Below are positions 52,028 through 61,492 of a stretch of DNA of 64,000 nt, in pieces; position 1 is the stretch's first letter, and each line of letters begins with the position of its first letter. Source of the DNA: Ruminococcus sp. (GTDB lineage Bacteria > Bacillota_A > Clostridia > Oscillospirales > Ruminococcaceae). Under the pieces are notes generated by a model. It was not told the origin of the DNA, ran no database searches, and worked only from the letters and a program-made list of their open reading frames with translations. The translations under genes were made by a program, and so were the position numbers. Location: assembly GCA_017536105.1 (NCBI GenBank), contig JAFXRZ010000012.1, forward strand, positions 71,443 through 135,442, written 5' to 3'.

Positions 52028-55000
52028 ATGAAAAGCAATTCAAGACAGATTTTCGTCATCATTATCGTTGCCGTTCTTCTTATTGCCGCAAACGTCGCGG
52101 AGATCATGCTTGTCTTCAACGTCACCTCGACCCAGACAAAACAGTCCGGCGCGGACAGGCTCGAGGTCATAGGCGGCGAGCTCGAGGAGACCATAAATGA
52201 CGCCAAGCTCTCCGTTATGAAATTCGGCTTCGAGATACAGCCCCTTCTCGGCAGCGAAAGCTCCTGCCGGGAATATGTCCGCAGCAAAAAACAACAAATG
52301 CTCGATTCGACGGATTCCGTCTGCTTCAATGTTTATTTGGCTTCGGGGAGCTGGTATTACATCCCCGACTTCGAGGAGCCTGACGATTACGAGATAGAAA
52401 AGCGTTCGTGGTATGTCGGAGCTATGAGGCAGAAGGGCGAGCCTTATGTCACCGACCCCTATGTTGACGCTATGACGGGTAATATCTGCTATACCGTCTC
52501 CGTTATGCTGGAGGACGGGAAGACCATCGTCTGCATGGACTACACGATGGAGAACATCCAGCAGCACATAAAGCAGATGGACGAAAAGGGTTCGCAGCAG
52601 GCAATTATCGTCACCGACGAGGGGATAATCGCAGGCTGCTCCGACGAGGAGCTTGTGGGAAAAGGCCTTGTACAGAGCCTGCCGGACTATGCGGGCATCT
52701 TCTCGCTGGTGAAGAACAGCGACAGCACCGTTTCGATAAATCAGCGCGGAGAAAACCTCTTTGCGGCACGTTCGGGCTTCGGCTGGTATCTCATAGTCAG
52801 CGAGAACAACTGGACCCTTTACAGAACTTCCTATGTCGCGATGATAATAATGATCGTGCTTTCCCTTTCGATGTTCTGTATCGTCCTTGCCCTCTATTTC
52901 AGAAATCTGAGACACGCAAAGAACGTGCAGCTCAAGCTGGACGCCGAGCGGGAGTTTTTGCACGGCATCGCAAACGAGCTGCGTGAACCTGCGGACCGCA
53001 TCAACAGCGGAGCCAGCATCGAGAACATCAAAAACTCCACGGATTACGAGCAGGAGTTCGTGAGCATAAGAGACGCCGGTGCAGAGCTTACGGAGATGCT
53101 CTCGAAGCTCCATTCCTATTCCGAGCTTTCGGACAGCTACGATGAGAGAGCGGAGAAGAAAGAGAAAAAGAAGCAGAGATCCCGTGAGGTAACTGTCAGC
53201 AGGCATTTCCGCTCTATCATACTTGCGGCACTGCTGCTGGTCATGGTGATCTGTGTATATATAAACATAAACGCCTCCATGCGATACGGCACGGGTCAGA
53301 TGCAGAAGGCTGTCAGCAATTACGAATACCAGCTTGCCGAGTGGATAGACACCCAGAAGAGCATCCTCGATATGTTCTGCAGCAATATCTCCACCAATCC
53401 CGAAATGCTCAACGACTATGAAGCCACAGTGGAGTATCTCGACCGCATAACAAAGCAGTATCCCGAGATATCGGTGAGCTATATGGCAAATCCTGATCTT
53501 CCCCATACGGTAATAATGAACAACGGCTGGGAGCCTGACGGCGACTGGCACGTTGAGGAGAGAAGCTGGTATAAGGATCTCATGGCTTCGGAGAAGAACT
53601 GGATAATCTCCGCTCCTTATTACGATGAGCAGACGGGACTTTACTGCGTGACTCTTGCAGAAAGAGTATATAATGACCGCACAGGCGAGTTCCTCGGGAA
53701 TTTCGGTATAGATTTCTATATGGACAAGCTGGTGGATATCCTGGGCAGCAGCTATTCCGACAGCAGCTATGCCTTCCTTGTTGATGCCGGGGGAGAGATA
53801 ATCAACCACCCCTACGGCAAATATCAGATGTCCGAGAACGGCTCGGCAAACATCATCGAGCTGCCCTACAACAAGGCAGAACCCAGCGGCGAGGATGTCC
53901 GCTTCATCAAGGACTACGACGGCAAGTACAAGGCCGTTATCGCAACGAGAAACGAAGCCTCGGGCTTCAGCATATATGTGGTAGATAACATCGCGACCAT
54001 ATACAAGGGCATAATGATCTACGGCACTATTTGTATCCTTGTGCTCATCGCCTGCGTCATCGTTGTGTATAAGGTAATGACGAGCCTCATCAGACTCCAG
54101 GACGAAGCCAACGCCAAGCTCAAGGAATCGGCTGATGCAGCTATCGCAGCCGACAAGGCAAAGAGCGACTTCCTGGCACAGATGTCCCACGAGATCAGAA
54201 CGCCTATCAACGCCGTGCTTGGAATGAACGAAATGATAATCCACGAGAGCGGCGACGAGAGCATAAGAGAGTATGCGTCGAATATCCAGAGCTCCGGAAG
54301 GACTCTGCTTTCGCTGATAAATTCCATCCTTGACTTCTCAAAGATCGAGGACGGCAAGATGGAGATAATCCCTGCCGAGTACGACACGGCGGTAATGATA
54401 AACGACCTTGTGACATCTATCGCACCGAGAGCTGCTTCAAAGAAGCTGGAGCTCATCGTCGATGCCGACGAGAGCCTGCCCTGTATGCTCAAGGGCGACG
54501 ATGTCCGTATCAAGCAGGTCATTCTCAACCTGCTCACCAATGCCGTGAAATACACCGAGAAGGGCTCGGTCAGACTGACTGTCCGGGGAGAGAACACCAC
54601 AGCCGGAGAAACGGAGCTTTGCGTTGAAGTCGCCGACACCGGCATAGGTATTAAGGAAGAAGATATAGGCGCACTCTTCGAGACCTTCAAGCGCCTTGAA
54701 GAAAAGCGCAACCGCAACATCGAGGGCACAGGCCTCGGAATGTCCATAGTCACAAGGCTCCTTGAGATGATGGGCAGCAAGCTGGAGGTGGAGAGCGTTT
54801 ACGGCGAAGGTTCGACATTCAGCTTCCGGCTGAAGCAGGGCGTTGTGAACGCCGAGCCCATGGGCAGCTATGAAAAGAGAGCAGCCGCTTCCAGCGGCAC
54901 AGCCCAGCCGGGACAGTATCTCTCTGCACCGGACGTTAAGGTCCTCGTTGTTGATGACAACCCCATGAACCTGAAAGTCGCACAGAACCTGCTGTCTCTC

Positions 55001-55735
55001 TACGAGATAAACGCCGAGGTCGCCGAGTCCGGCGAGCAGGCTCTCGGGATGATAAAGAAGAACAGCTACGACATCGTCTTCCTCGACCACATGATGCCGA
55101 AAATGGACGGCATCGAGGTCATCAGGGAGATAAAGGCAGAGCATCTTCTTCCGGAGAGCACCCCTGTTATCGCTCTGACAGCCAACGCGATAATCGGCGC
55201 AAGAGAGATGTATCTTGCCGAGGGCTTCACAGGCTATCTCACCAAACCTATCGAAAAGCGTGAGCTTGAAAAGCAGCTGAGAAAGAGCCTGCCGGAGAGC
55301 AAGCTGCAGTACCGCGAAGCTCCCGAACGCAAAAAGCGATCGGAGCCCGAGCCCGCAGACGACAGCTTCACCTTCGATGAGATAATAAAGATCAGGGAGA
55401 TATGCCCCGACCTCAACCTGGCAGCAGGCTTCGGACACTGCATGGATTCGAGAGAGTTCTGGCTCGACACCCTTAAGGGATTTGTGGAGGCGGACAAGTC
55501 GGAGGAGCTCGAAAAGGCCTTTGAAAGCAAGGATGCGGAGCTCTACCGTATAACGGCTCACAGCATAAAGAGCGCTGCAAAGACCATAGGCGCAGACGTT
55601 CTCTCGGAGCAGGCAAGGATGCTTGAATTTGCCGCAAGAGACGGCGACACGGGATACATCGCTTCTCATCACGAGGAGTTTATAAAGGCTTACAGAAAAC
55701 TGATCGAAGAGATCGGAAGGGTGGCAGAGCTATGA
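52028..55735 (+). CDS. Hybrid sensor kinase with duplicated sensory front end
   Basis: 1235 residues, in order: span (IFVIIIVAVLLIAANVAEIM), dCache domain (EKRSWYVGAMRQ; TDPYVDAMTG), span (AMIIMIVLSLSMFCIVLALY), a HisKA-like helix pair with FLHGIANELREP (Asn316 where His should be), then again span, dCache (ERSWYKDLMAS; SAPYYDEQTG), span, HisKA MSHEIRTPINAV (His721), HATPase (GDDVRIKQVILNLLTNAVKY; DTGIGIKEEDIGALFETFKR), receiver (LDHMMPKMDG, Asp1020) and HPt (AHSIKSAAKTIG, His1178). It can pass phosphate His-Asp-His within one chain. The next gene overlaps its stop by 4 bp. Confidence 0.93.
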   Translation: MKSNSRQIFVIIIVAVLLIAANVAEIMLVFNVTSTQTKQSGADRLEVIGGELEETINDAKLSVMKFGFEIQPLLGSESSCREYVRSKKQQMLDSTDSVCFNVYLASGSWYYIPDFEEPDDYEIEKRSWYVGAMRQKGEPYVTDPYVDAMTGNICYTVSVMLEDGKTIVCMDYTMENIQQHIKQMDEKGSQQAIIVTDEGIIAGCSDEELVGKGLVQSLPDYAGIFSLVKNSDSTVSINQRGENLFAARSGFGWYLIVSENNWTLYRTSYVAMIIMIVLSLSMFCIVLALYFRNLRHAKNVQLKLDAEREFLHGIANELREPADRINSGASIENIKNSTDYEQEFVSIRDAGAELTEMLSKLHSYSELSDSYDERAEKKEKKKQRSREVTVSRHFRSIILAALLLVMVICVYININASMRYGTGQMQKAVSNYEYQLAEWIDTQKSILDMFCSNISTNPEMLNDYEATVEYLDRITKQYPEISVSYMANPDLPHTVIMNNGWEPDGDWHVEERSWYKDLMASEKNWIISAPYYDEQTGLYCVTLAERVYNDRTGEFLGNFGIDFYMDKLVDILGSSYSDSSYAFLVDAGGEIINHPYGKYQMSENGSANIIELPYNKAEPSGEDVRFIKDYDGKYKAVIATRNEASGFSIYVVDNIATIYKGIMIYGTICILVLIACVIVVYKVMTSLIRLQDEANAKLKESADAAIAADKAKSDFLAQMSHEIRTPINAVLGMNEMIIHESGDESIREYASNIQSSGRTLLSLINSILDFSKIEDGKMEIIPAEYDTAVMINDLVTSIAPRAASKKLELIVDADESLPCMLKGDDVRIKQVILNLLTNAVKYTEKGSVRLTVRGENTTAGETELCVEVADTGIGIKEEDIGALFETFKRLEEKRNRNIEGTGLGMSIVTRLLEMMGSKLEVESVYGEGSTFSFRLKQGVVNAEPMGSYEKRAAASSGTAQPGQYLSAPDVKVLVVDDNPMNLKVAQNLLSLYEINAEVAESGEQALGMIKKNSYDIVFLDHMMPKMDGIEVIREIKAEHLLPESTPVIALTANAIIGAREMYLAEGFTGYLTKPIEKRELEKQLRKSLPESKLQYREAPERKKRSEPEPADDSFTFDEIIKIREICPDLNLAAGFGHCMDSREFWLDTLKGFVEADKSEELEKAFESKDAELYRITAHSIKSAAKTIGADVLSEQARMLEFAARDGDTGYIASHHEEFIKAYRKLIEEIGRVAEL

Positions 55736-56079
55736 AAGTACTGATAATCGATGACGACAGCATGATACTGCGTATGGCAGGATTCATCCTGAAAAAAGGA
55801 GGTCACGAAGCCGTTGCGGCAGGCTCCGGCGAGGAAGGCATCAGCCTTGCCGGGGAAAGCGCTTTCGATATGGTCTTCGTTGACGTCGAGATGCCGGGGA
55901 TGAACGGATTCGAGACCCTTGAAAAGCTCAAAGCCGGACCCTGTGGGGATATAAGGGTCTGCATGATGTCGGGCACGGTAACTGACGAAGTCAGACAGAA
56001 GGCATCGCAGCTGGGAGCTGTGGGAGTCATCGGAAAGCCTCTCGATGCTGCCGAGGTGCTTGGGATAATAAACGGCTGA
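55732..56079 (+). CDS. Single-domain response regulator
   Basis: 115 residues, receiver only. It has MKVLIIDDDSMILRMAGFIL, phosphoacceptor Asp51 in FVDVEMPGMNG, the T/S switch in MMSGTV and the conserved Lys in VIGKPLDA. No output domain; typical of an intermediate or phosphate sink in a relay. Coupled to the kinase by an ATGA overlap and followed at 27 bp by the HD-GYP gene. Confidence 0.93.
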   Translation: MKVLIIDDDSMILRMAGFILKKGGHEAVAAGSGEEGISLAGESAFDMVFVDVEMPGMNGFETLEKLKAGPCGDIRVCMMSGTVTDEVRQKASQLGAVGVIGKPLDAAEVLGIING

Positions 56080-56106
56080 TGCCGCTTTGACGGAAGGAGA
56101 AAAAAT

Positions 56107-57558
56107 ATGGGATACTGGGCTGCGATCGTAGATGACGACGCTTCAAATCTTAAAGCGGCGGACAGGATACTGAGTTTTCAGGGATATAAGGTAGATTGCC
56201 TCAGCTCCGGCGAAGAGCTGCTGGAGTTCGTCAAGGAAAACACGCCGGACGTTATTCTGCTGGACCTGCATATGGAAGGTATAGACGGCTTCGAGACTCT
56301 TACCCGTCTGAAAAAGGACAGGAAGAGCCGCGATATACCCGTTATTTTCCTGACGGCAGACGACGACAGCGACACCGAGACAAAGGCTCTTGCGGCAGGA
56401 GCTATGGACTTCGTGACAAAGCCCTTCACACCCTCGGTGCTGATAATGAGAGCGAGAAACACCATCGAGCTCATGCGTCTCCAGACAGACCTCAAAAAAG
56501 AGGTCCGCAGCATGACAATGGAGATAGTCAAGGAGCACGAAAAGAACGAGAGGCTCTCTCTTCAGATAGTCAAGACCCTTGCAGGCACCATAGACGCCAA
56601 GGACAGCTACACAAGAGGACATTCCAGCCGTGTGGCCGAATACGCCCGTGAGATCGCCAAGAGGGCAGGGTGGTCCGAAAAGGCTCAGGAGGAGATCTAC
56701 ATGATGGGCCTTCTGCACGACGTGGGAAAAATAGGCATACCCGATACTGTAATAAACAAGCCCTCGCGTCTTACCGAAGAGGAGTATGAGATAATAAAGA
56801 CTCATCCCATGGTGGGCTTCGAGATACTGAGGAACATCACCGAGATGCCGAAGCTGGCAATAGGCGCAAGGTGGCACCACGAACGCTACGACGGCAAGGG
56901 TTATCCCGACGGCCTCGCAGGGAAGGACATCCCCGAGGAAGCAAGGATAATCGCAGTTGCCGACGCTTACGACGCTATGTCTTCAAGGCGAAGCTACCAC
57001 GAGATATTTGCCCAGCAGTATATCATCGAGGAGCTTGCAAAGGGCAAGGGAACACAGTTCGACCCCGGCTTTGCGGATATAATGCTTTTGATAATCAGTG
57101 AGGATAAGGATTACGTTATGAAGGAACATATAGAGGTGAACGAAAACGAAAATGAAGCCTCCGACCGCAGCGGCTCGGACGACAGAGTGTTCAGCTTCCT
57201 TGCGATGCTGGAGGTGGGCGGTCTCAATACGTCTATCGGTATGAAATACTGCATAAACGATGTGGATTTCTATATCGAGATGCTGGAGGAATTCGCCCAG
57301 GGCTCCAACGAGCGCATAGAAAAGCTGGAGAGCAGCTTTGCCGACAAGGACCTCAAGACCTACCGCATAGCAGTCCATTCCCTCAAGAGTGCGTCGAAAA
57401 CTATCGGCGCGGAGAAGCTCTCAGAGGCTGCAAAGGCTCTGGAGGATGCCGCAAAGAACGAAGACCTTGAATACGTCGAGGCTCACCACGAGAACCTGAT
57501 CGGCAGTCTCAGGATAACCGTCAGTGGCATACTCATGGCGACGGGTATGTATCAGTAA
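56107..57558 (+). CDS. REC-HD-GYP-HPt response regulator
   Basis: 483 residues. Receiver (1-120; Asp53 in ILLDLHMEGIDG), coiled helix, HD-GYP domain (about 160-330) with GHSSRVAEYA, MGLLHDVGKIGIPD, HHERYDGKGYPDGLAG and VADAYDAMSS, all metal and GYP residues intact, so c-di-GMP hydrolysis is predicted. The C-terminal segment from about 380 is a histidine phosphotransfer domain (VHSLKSASKTIG, His424), close in sequence to the kinase's HPt. An HPt fused behind HD-GYP is unusual. GAAGGAG precedes ATG. Confidence 0.93.
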   Translation: MGYWAAIVDDDASNLKAADRILSFQGYKVDCLSSGEELLEFVKENTPDVILLDLHMEGIDGFETLTRLKKDRKSRDIPVIFLTADDDSDTETKALAAGAMDFVTKPFTPSVLIMRARNTIELMRLQTDLKKEVRSMTMEIVKEHEKNERLSLQIVKTLAGTIDAKDSYTRGHSSRVAEYAREIAKRAGWSEKAQEEIYMMGLLHDVGKIGIPDTVINKPSRLTEEEYEIIKTHPMVGFEILRNITEMPKLAIGARWHHERYDGKGYPDGLAGKDIPEEARIIAVADAYDAMSSRRSYHEIFAQQYIIEELAKGKGTQFDPGFADIMLLIISEDKDYVMKEHIEVNENENEASDRSGSDDRVFSFLAMLEVGGLNTSIGMKYCINDVDFYIEMLEEFAQGSNERIEKLESSFADKDLKTYRIAVHSLKSASKTIGAEKLSEAAKALEDAAKNEDLEYVEAHHENLIGSLRITVSGILMATGMYQ

Positions 57559-57578
57559 GGATAACAGATCGAAAGCCA

Positions 57579-57617
57579 AAACACCTTCCCGGGAGAACCG
57601 GCGAAGGTGTTTTTTTG
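57579..57617 (+). terminator. terminator after phosphorelay operon
   Basis: ACACCTTC-CGG / CCG-GAAGGTGT stem, T7 tail. The following 57618-57998 stretch is AT-rich and holds the mannanase promoter. Confidence 0.93.
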
Positions 57618-57906
57618 TATGTTTGGCAAAGGTAAATAAATCTGTGCAGTTATCAAAGTTTAATCATATTTAACCAGCTTGCAAACAGAGGCGGCAGCTA
57701 TGCTTTTTCTCCGCTTTTGAAGCTCGTTTGATGAACATAGCGAAGAATATACGCCATTTGTTTCAAATCGAAACAAAATACATGAATTCAACACTAATAT
57801 ACAAACATAGTATAATATTTTAGCGATAATGAACAAATCGGGCAGGCTAAATTTAGCCAAGGATACAAAGTTGATTTAGTGGATACGTTTACATCTTTGT
57901 GAACTA

Positions 57907-57935
57907 TTGACTAAATTTTAATTTGGTGATATGTT
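57907..57935 (+). promoter_or_regulatory. sigma-A promoter for mannanase gene
   Basis: TTGACT (57907-57912), 17 bp, TATGTT (57930-57935), 64 bp before the start. A second TATAAT at about 57810 lacks a clear -35. Confidence 0.68.
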
Positions 57936-57998
57936 TAATTTAACGGGAAATATCCCACTGCTGAACGTTAAATCTGATACGAAAGGAAATGATGTAAG

Positions 57999-59972
57999 AT
58001 GGTCAACACTAAGTCCGCTTCAATGCGAATAGCCGCTCTGCTTCTGGCAGTTCTCACCATGTCGCTGTTTCTGGGCGATCTTGATCTCAGCGCCAATGCC
58101 GAGTCGAGCCCGGGATTTTATGTCAGCGGCACGAACATCATGGACGCTAACGGCAATGCGTTCGTGATGAGAGGCGTGAACATCGCACACGCCTGGTATT
58201 CCTCATACACCGAGGATTCCATCAGGGCTGCGGCACAGAACGGAGCCAACACAGTAAGAGTAGTTGTTGCCGACGGCAGCAGGTGGTCAAAGACTTCAAA
58301 GAGCGATCTGAGCAGCATCATTTCGATGTGCAGGGAAAACAAGGTCGTTTGTATCCTTGAAGTCCACGACGCAACAGGCAGCGACAACATCTACGATCTT
58401 GATGCAGCGGTAAACTACTGGATCGAGAACAAGAGCGTCCTTCAGGGCAACGAGAAGTATGTTATAGTCAACATCGCAAACGAATGGTACGGCTCCTGGA
58501 ACGGTTCCTCCTGGGCAGAGGGCTACAAGACAGCGATAAAGGCTCTCAGGAACGCAGGCATCAGCAATATGCTTATGGTGGATTGTGCCGGCTGGGGACA
58601 GTATCCCGATTCCATAAAATACTACGGCAGGGAAGTATTCAATGCCGACAGCCAGGCCAACACCGTTTTCTCTATCCATATGTATGAGTATGCAGGCGGA
58701 AATGCCAATACCGTCAGGACCAATATCGACAACGCCCTCGGCATAGGTGTGCCGGTAGTGATCGGCGAGTTCGGCGGACAGCACACCAACGGCGACGTTG
58801 ACGAAGCAACCATAATGAGCTACTGCACACAGAAGGGCGTAGGCTATCTCGGCTGGTCATGGAAGGGCAACAGCTCCGACCTTGCATATCTCGATATTGC
58901 AAACGACTGGTCGGGCTCATCCCTCACTTCCTGGGGCAATACCCTTATTAACGGCAGCAGCGGTATTAAGGCAACATCCAAGACCTGCACGATCTTTACC
59001 GGCGAAACTCCTGCGGACAGCTCGAGCGAAGACAGCTCAGAGGTCAATGACAGCTCCTCCGAGACAGCTTCCGACACAAGCTCCGAAACAGACAACAGCA
59101 GCGAATATGTTTCGTTATTCTGGGGAGAGGGTTCTGCCGGAGCATGGGGTCAGGCAGTATCTGTAATGACCTCCAAGAACGGAGGCTCCTTCGATGCTTC
59201 AAACATCAAGCCCGGCGGACATTTCTACGTTGAATACACAAGCAGCGACAAGGAACAGATCGAGCTTATCCTGCAAAGCTGGTCCGGCGGTGAAGGCTGG
59301 GCTAAGGTCTGGGCTTCCGAATACGGCAGCGCAAACGGACATCACTTTGCCAAGTTCTCCTATGATGACTGCGTAAGCGCGTTCCGCAGCTCCAACTTCC
59401 CGGGACTTCTCGACAAGCTCTATGTGGGCTGCAAGACTGTGGGCGCAACGGTATATTCCGTATGCTACGACTACGGCACAGGCAGCACCGATACCGACAG
59501 CTCCTCCGAAGTCATCCCCGACAGCAGCTCCGCAGCTGAAAGCACAGCAGAGTCCGCAGCAGACAGCACCTTGGAGACAGAGAACGAAGGCGATCCTTAT
59601 GTGTCCCTGTTCTGGGGCGAGAGCTCTGCCGGAGCATGGGGTCAGCCTGTATCGGTAATGACATCCAAGAACGGCGGTCCCTTCGATGCGGCAAACATCA
59701 CAAGGGGCGGATACTTCTACGTTGAGTATTCAAACAGCGATCAGAAGCAGATCGAGCTGATACTCCAGAGCTGGTCAGGCGCAGAAGGCTGGGCTAAGGT
59801 CCAGGCATCTGAGTACGGCAGCGCCAACGGTCATCACTTTGCAAAATTCTCATACGATGACTGCGTAAGCACATTCGGCAGCTCGTATTTCTCCGGGTAT
59901 CTTGACCAGATCCATGTGGGCTGCAAGAAGGATACTACCACCGTATATTCGGTTTGTTACTGCTATCCGTGA
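57999..59972 (+). CDS. GH5_8-type endo-beta-mannanase with two C-terminal modules
   Basis: 657 residues. Signal peptide (RIAALLLAVLTMSLFLGD, cut near 35), then a GH5 barrel of the type seen in bacterial mannanases (PGFYVSGTNIMDANGNAFVM, RGVNIAHAWYSSYTEDS), acid/base Glu162 in NIANEWYGSWN, and nucleophile Glu257 in VVIGEFGGQHTNGD, WSWKGNSSD. Ser/Glu-rich linkers separate two ~120-residue modules (369-490 and 533-657) that share SLFWGExSAGAWGQ, IELILQSWSG, EGWAKV and GSANGHHFAKFSYDDCVS: likely a carbohydrate-binding family. No dockerin or anchor. GAAAGGA precedes ATG. Confidence 0.88.
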   Translation: MVNTKSASMRIAALLLAVLTMSLFLGDLDLSANAESSPGFYVSGTNIMDANGNAFVMRGVNIAHAWYSSYTEDSIRAAAQNGANTVRVVVADGSRWSKTSKSDLSSIISMCRENKVVCILEVHDATGSDNIYDLDAAVNYWIENKSVLQGNEKYVIVNIANEWYGSWNGSSWAEGYKTAIKALRNAGISNMLMVDCAGWGQYPDSIKYYGREVFNADSQANTVFSIHMYEYAGGNANTVRTNIDNALGIGVPVVIGEFGGQHTNGDVDEATIMSYCTQKGVGYLGWSWKGNSSDLAYLDIANDWSGSSLTSWGNTLINGSSGIKATSKTCTIFTGETPADSSSEDSSEVNDSSSETASDTSSETDNSSEYVSLFWGEGSAGAWGQAVSVMTSKNGGSFDASNIKPGGHFYVEYTSSDKEQIELILQSWSGGEGWAKVWASEYGSANGHHFAKFSYDDCVSAFRSSNFPGLLDKLYVGCKTVGATVYSVCYDYGTGSTDTDSSSEVIPDSSSAAESTAESAADSTLETENEGDPYVSLFWGESSAGAWGQPVSVMTSKNGGPFDAANITRGGYFYVEYSNSDQKQIELILQSWSGAEGWAKVQASEYGSANGHHFAKFSYDDCVSTFGSSYFSGYLDQIHVGCKKDTTTVYSVCYCYP

Positions 59973-60181
59973 TAAGGGCGGCAGATCACAAAGCCAAATC
60001 CGATCCCTACCATAGAAGCGCGGCTCCGCGCAGAAAGCCCATCTCTGACGGCTGTCAGCGGTGGACTTTTTGTTTATGCGTAAATTATATGTTAGTTCGG
60101 CAGCCGGGGCAGCGGACTATGTTTTGTGAAATGTCACTATATAAAAAAACAATAAAGCCCGAAATTCTCCAAATAGCGTAA

Positions 60182-60210
60182 TTGACGGGTTTTGCGCGGT
60201 GTGGTATAAT
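60182..60210 (+). promoter_or_regulatory. sigma-A promoter for module-bearing membrane protein
   Basis: TTGACG (60182-60187), 17 bp, TATAAT (60205-60210), 57 bp before the start. Separate from the mannanase promoter; no convincing terminator lies between (GCGCGG/CGCGC hairpin near 60027 only). Confidence 0.87.
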
Positions 60211-60266
60211 ATTATATGCTTAAAGTATTAACAAATCTTATAATGAAAACAAAAAGGAGAAGGATA

Positions 60267-61439
60267 ATGAAAAAAGCATTGGCTATGCTCATGGGAGCTG
60301 TGGCTGCGATGGCTTTCAGCGTTTTTTCGGCAGCAGCTGCGGATGTTGAGATCGACACCAAAACGGCAGTCGAGACTTCGGACGGCGTTTCCTTTACCGT
60401 TAAGTCAAATAAGCTCGCCGCTTCACAGCTCAAGGAAGATTCGACTATCACCGTGACCTGTGACGGAGCAGAGGGTGACGAGAGCCCTGCAAAGCTCGTC
60501 CTTGATTACTGGGATGCAGCTTCTTCGGAAAATCTCAGTATCGGCGAACCTGCTTCTGTGGAAGTGGCAGCAAGCGAGTATTCGGACGGCAAGGCTGTAT
60601 TTACATACGCAGATATCAAAGCAGCCCTTGGCGACACCGACCTTTCCCTGGTCTATGCAATGGATGTTTCCGCGGCTTCCGGCTCGGCATTCACCTGCAC
60701 GGGCGTTCAGGCAGCAAATGTTTATTCCGAAGCCGAAATGGCTGAGAACGGCATAAACCGCACCATCTGGGTACACCCCAAGACCCCTTCGACAAGCGAG
60801 AACTGGGGACAGACTCTTACAGTCAGTGTGGATCAGTTCGACACCAGCACACTTACCCCCAACTCTTACGTAGTTGCACTTTACGAGACAGATGCAGTTG
60901 ACGAGCTGCCCGCATCGCCTGTTGAGTTCATCCTCCAGAGCACGGACGATGACGTTTCTCCCAAGGCAAAGAAGGGAACTGTATGGGCTAAGGTATCTCC
61001 CGAGATGTTCACCAACACCTTCGCTTATTTCAACTATGATACTATCGTTGATGCCTACGGTATCGATGATTTCAGCTGCGTTTCCGTAGCCTATGTCGGA
61101 GACACCGGCAAGCACGCAGTTACCTGCACCGATCTGTTCGTATTCAACTGCAAGACCCTTGCACCTGCCGTACCCGAAGAGCCCGAGGAAAGCTCCAAGG
61201 AAGAGACAACGACGACCGCTGCCCCTGCTCCTGCTGCAGCTCCCGAGGAGACCACTACCACCGCAGCATCCAGCTCCTCCGACAGCAGCTCATCTTCCCT
61301 CGGCAGCAACGTGATTTTCATCGTTATCGGCGTTGTTTCCGGTATCGTTATCGCCATAGTTGCACTGTATGTCTTCCTCGGCAAGAAGAGCAAGGAGACC
61401 TACGATGTCAACAGCCACAAGTTCGTAAACAAGAAATAA
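60267..61439 (+). CDS. Membrane-anchored carbohydrate-binding-module-like protein
   Basis: 390 residues from ATG 60267 (AAGGAGAAGG upstream). Signal peptide (ALAMLMGAVAAMAFSVFSAA), a first beta module (25-165; LDYWDAASSENLSIGEPASV), a second (about 175-305) that aligns with the mannanase modules (NWGQTLTVSVDQFDTSTL, PVEFILQST, GTVWAKV, FAYFNYDTIVDAYG, VSVAYVGD), a Thr/Ala/Pro/Glu/Ser linker, a C-terminal span (IFIVIGVVSGIVIAIVALYV) and the tail KKSKETYDVNSHKF. A surface glycan binder held on the membrane is inferred. Confidence 0.78.
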   Translation: MKKALAMLMGAVAAMAFSVFSAAAADVEIDTKTAVETSDGVSFTVKSNKLAASQLKEDSTITVTCDGAEGDESPAKLVLDYWDAASSENLSIGEPASVEVAASEYSDGKAVFTYADIKAALGDTDLSLVYAMDVSAASGSAFTCTGVQAANVYSEAEMAENGINRTIWVHPKTPSTSENWGQTLTVSVDQFDTSTLTPNSYVVALYETDAVDELPASPVEFILQSTDDDVSPKAKKGTVWAKVSPEMFTNTFAYFNYDTIVDAYGIDDFSCVSVAYVGDTGKHAVTCTDLFVFNCKTLAPAVPEEPEESSKEETTTTAAPAPAAAPEETTTTAASSSSDSSSSSLGSNVIFIVIGVVSGIVIAIVALYVFLGKKSKETYDVNSHKFVNKK

Positions 61440-61453
61440 TAAACAGAACGACA

Positions 61454-61487
61454 AAGAGCAGGCCTGAAAAAGCCTGCTCTTTTTTTG
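61454..61487. terminator. bidirectional terminator
   Basis: AGAGCAGGC / GCCTGCTCT stem, T7 on the plus side and T-rich on the minus side, between two convergent genes. Confidence 0.93.
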
Positions 61488-61492
61488 TTGTT

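Noticed and set aside
52040..54244. Long open frame (734 codons) opposite the hybrid kinase
   Set aside because: Antisense shadow; the plus strand shows dCache, HisKA and receiver motifs in frame.
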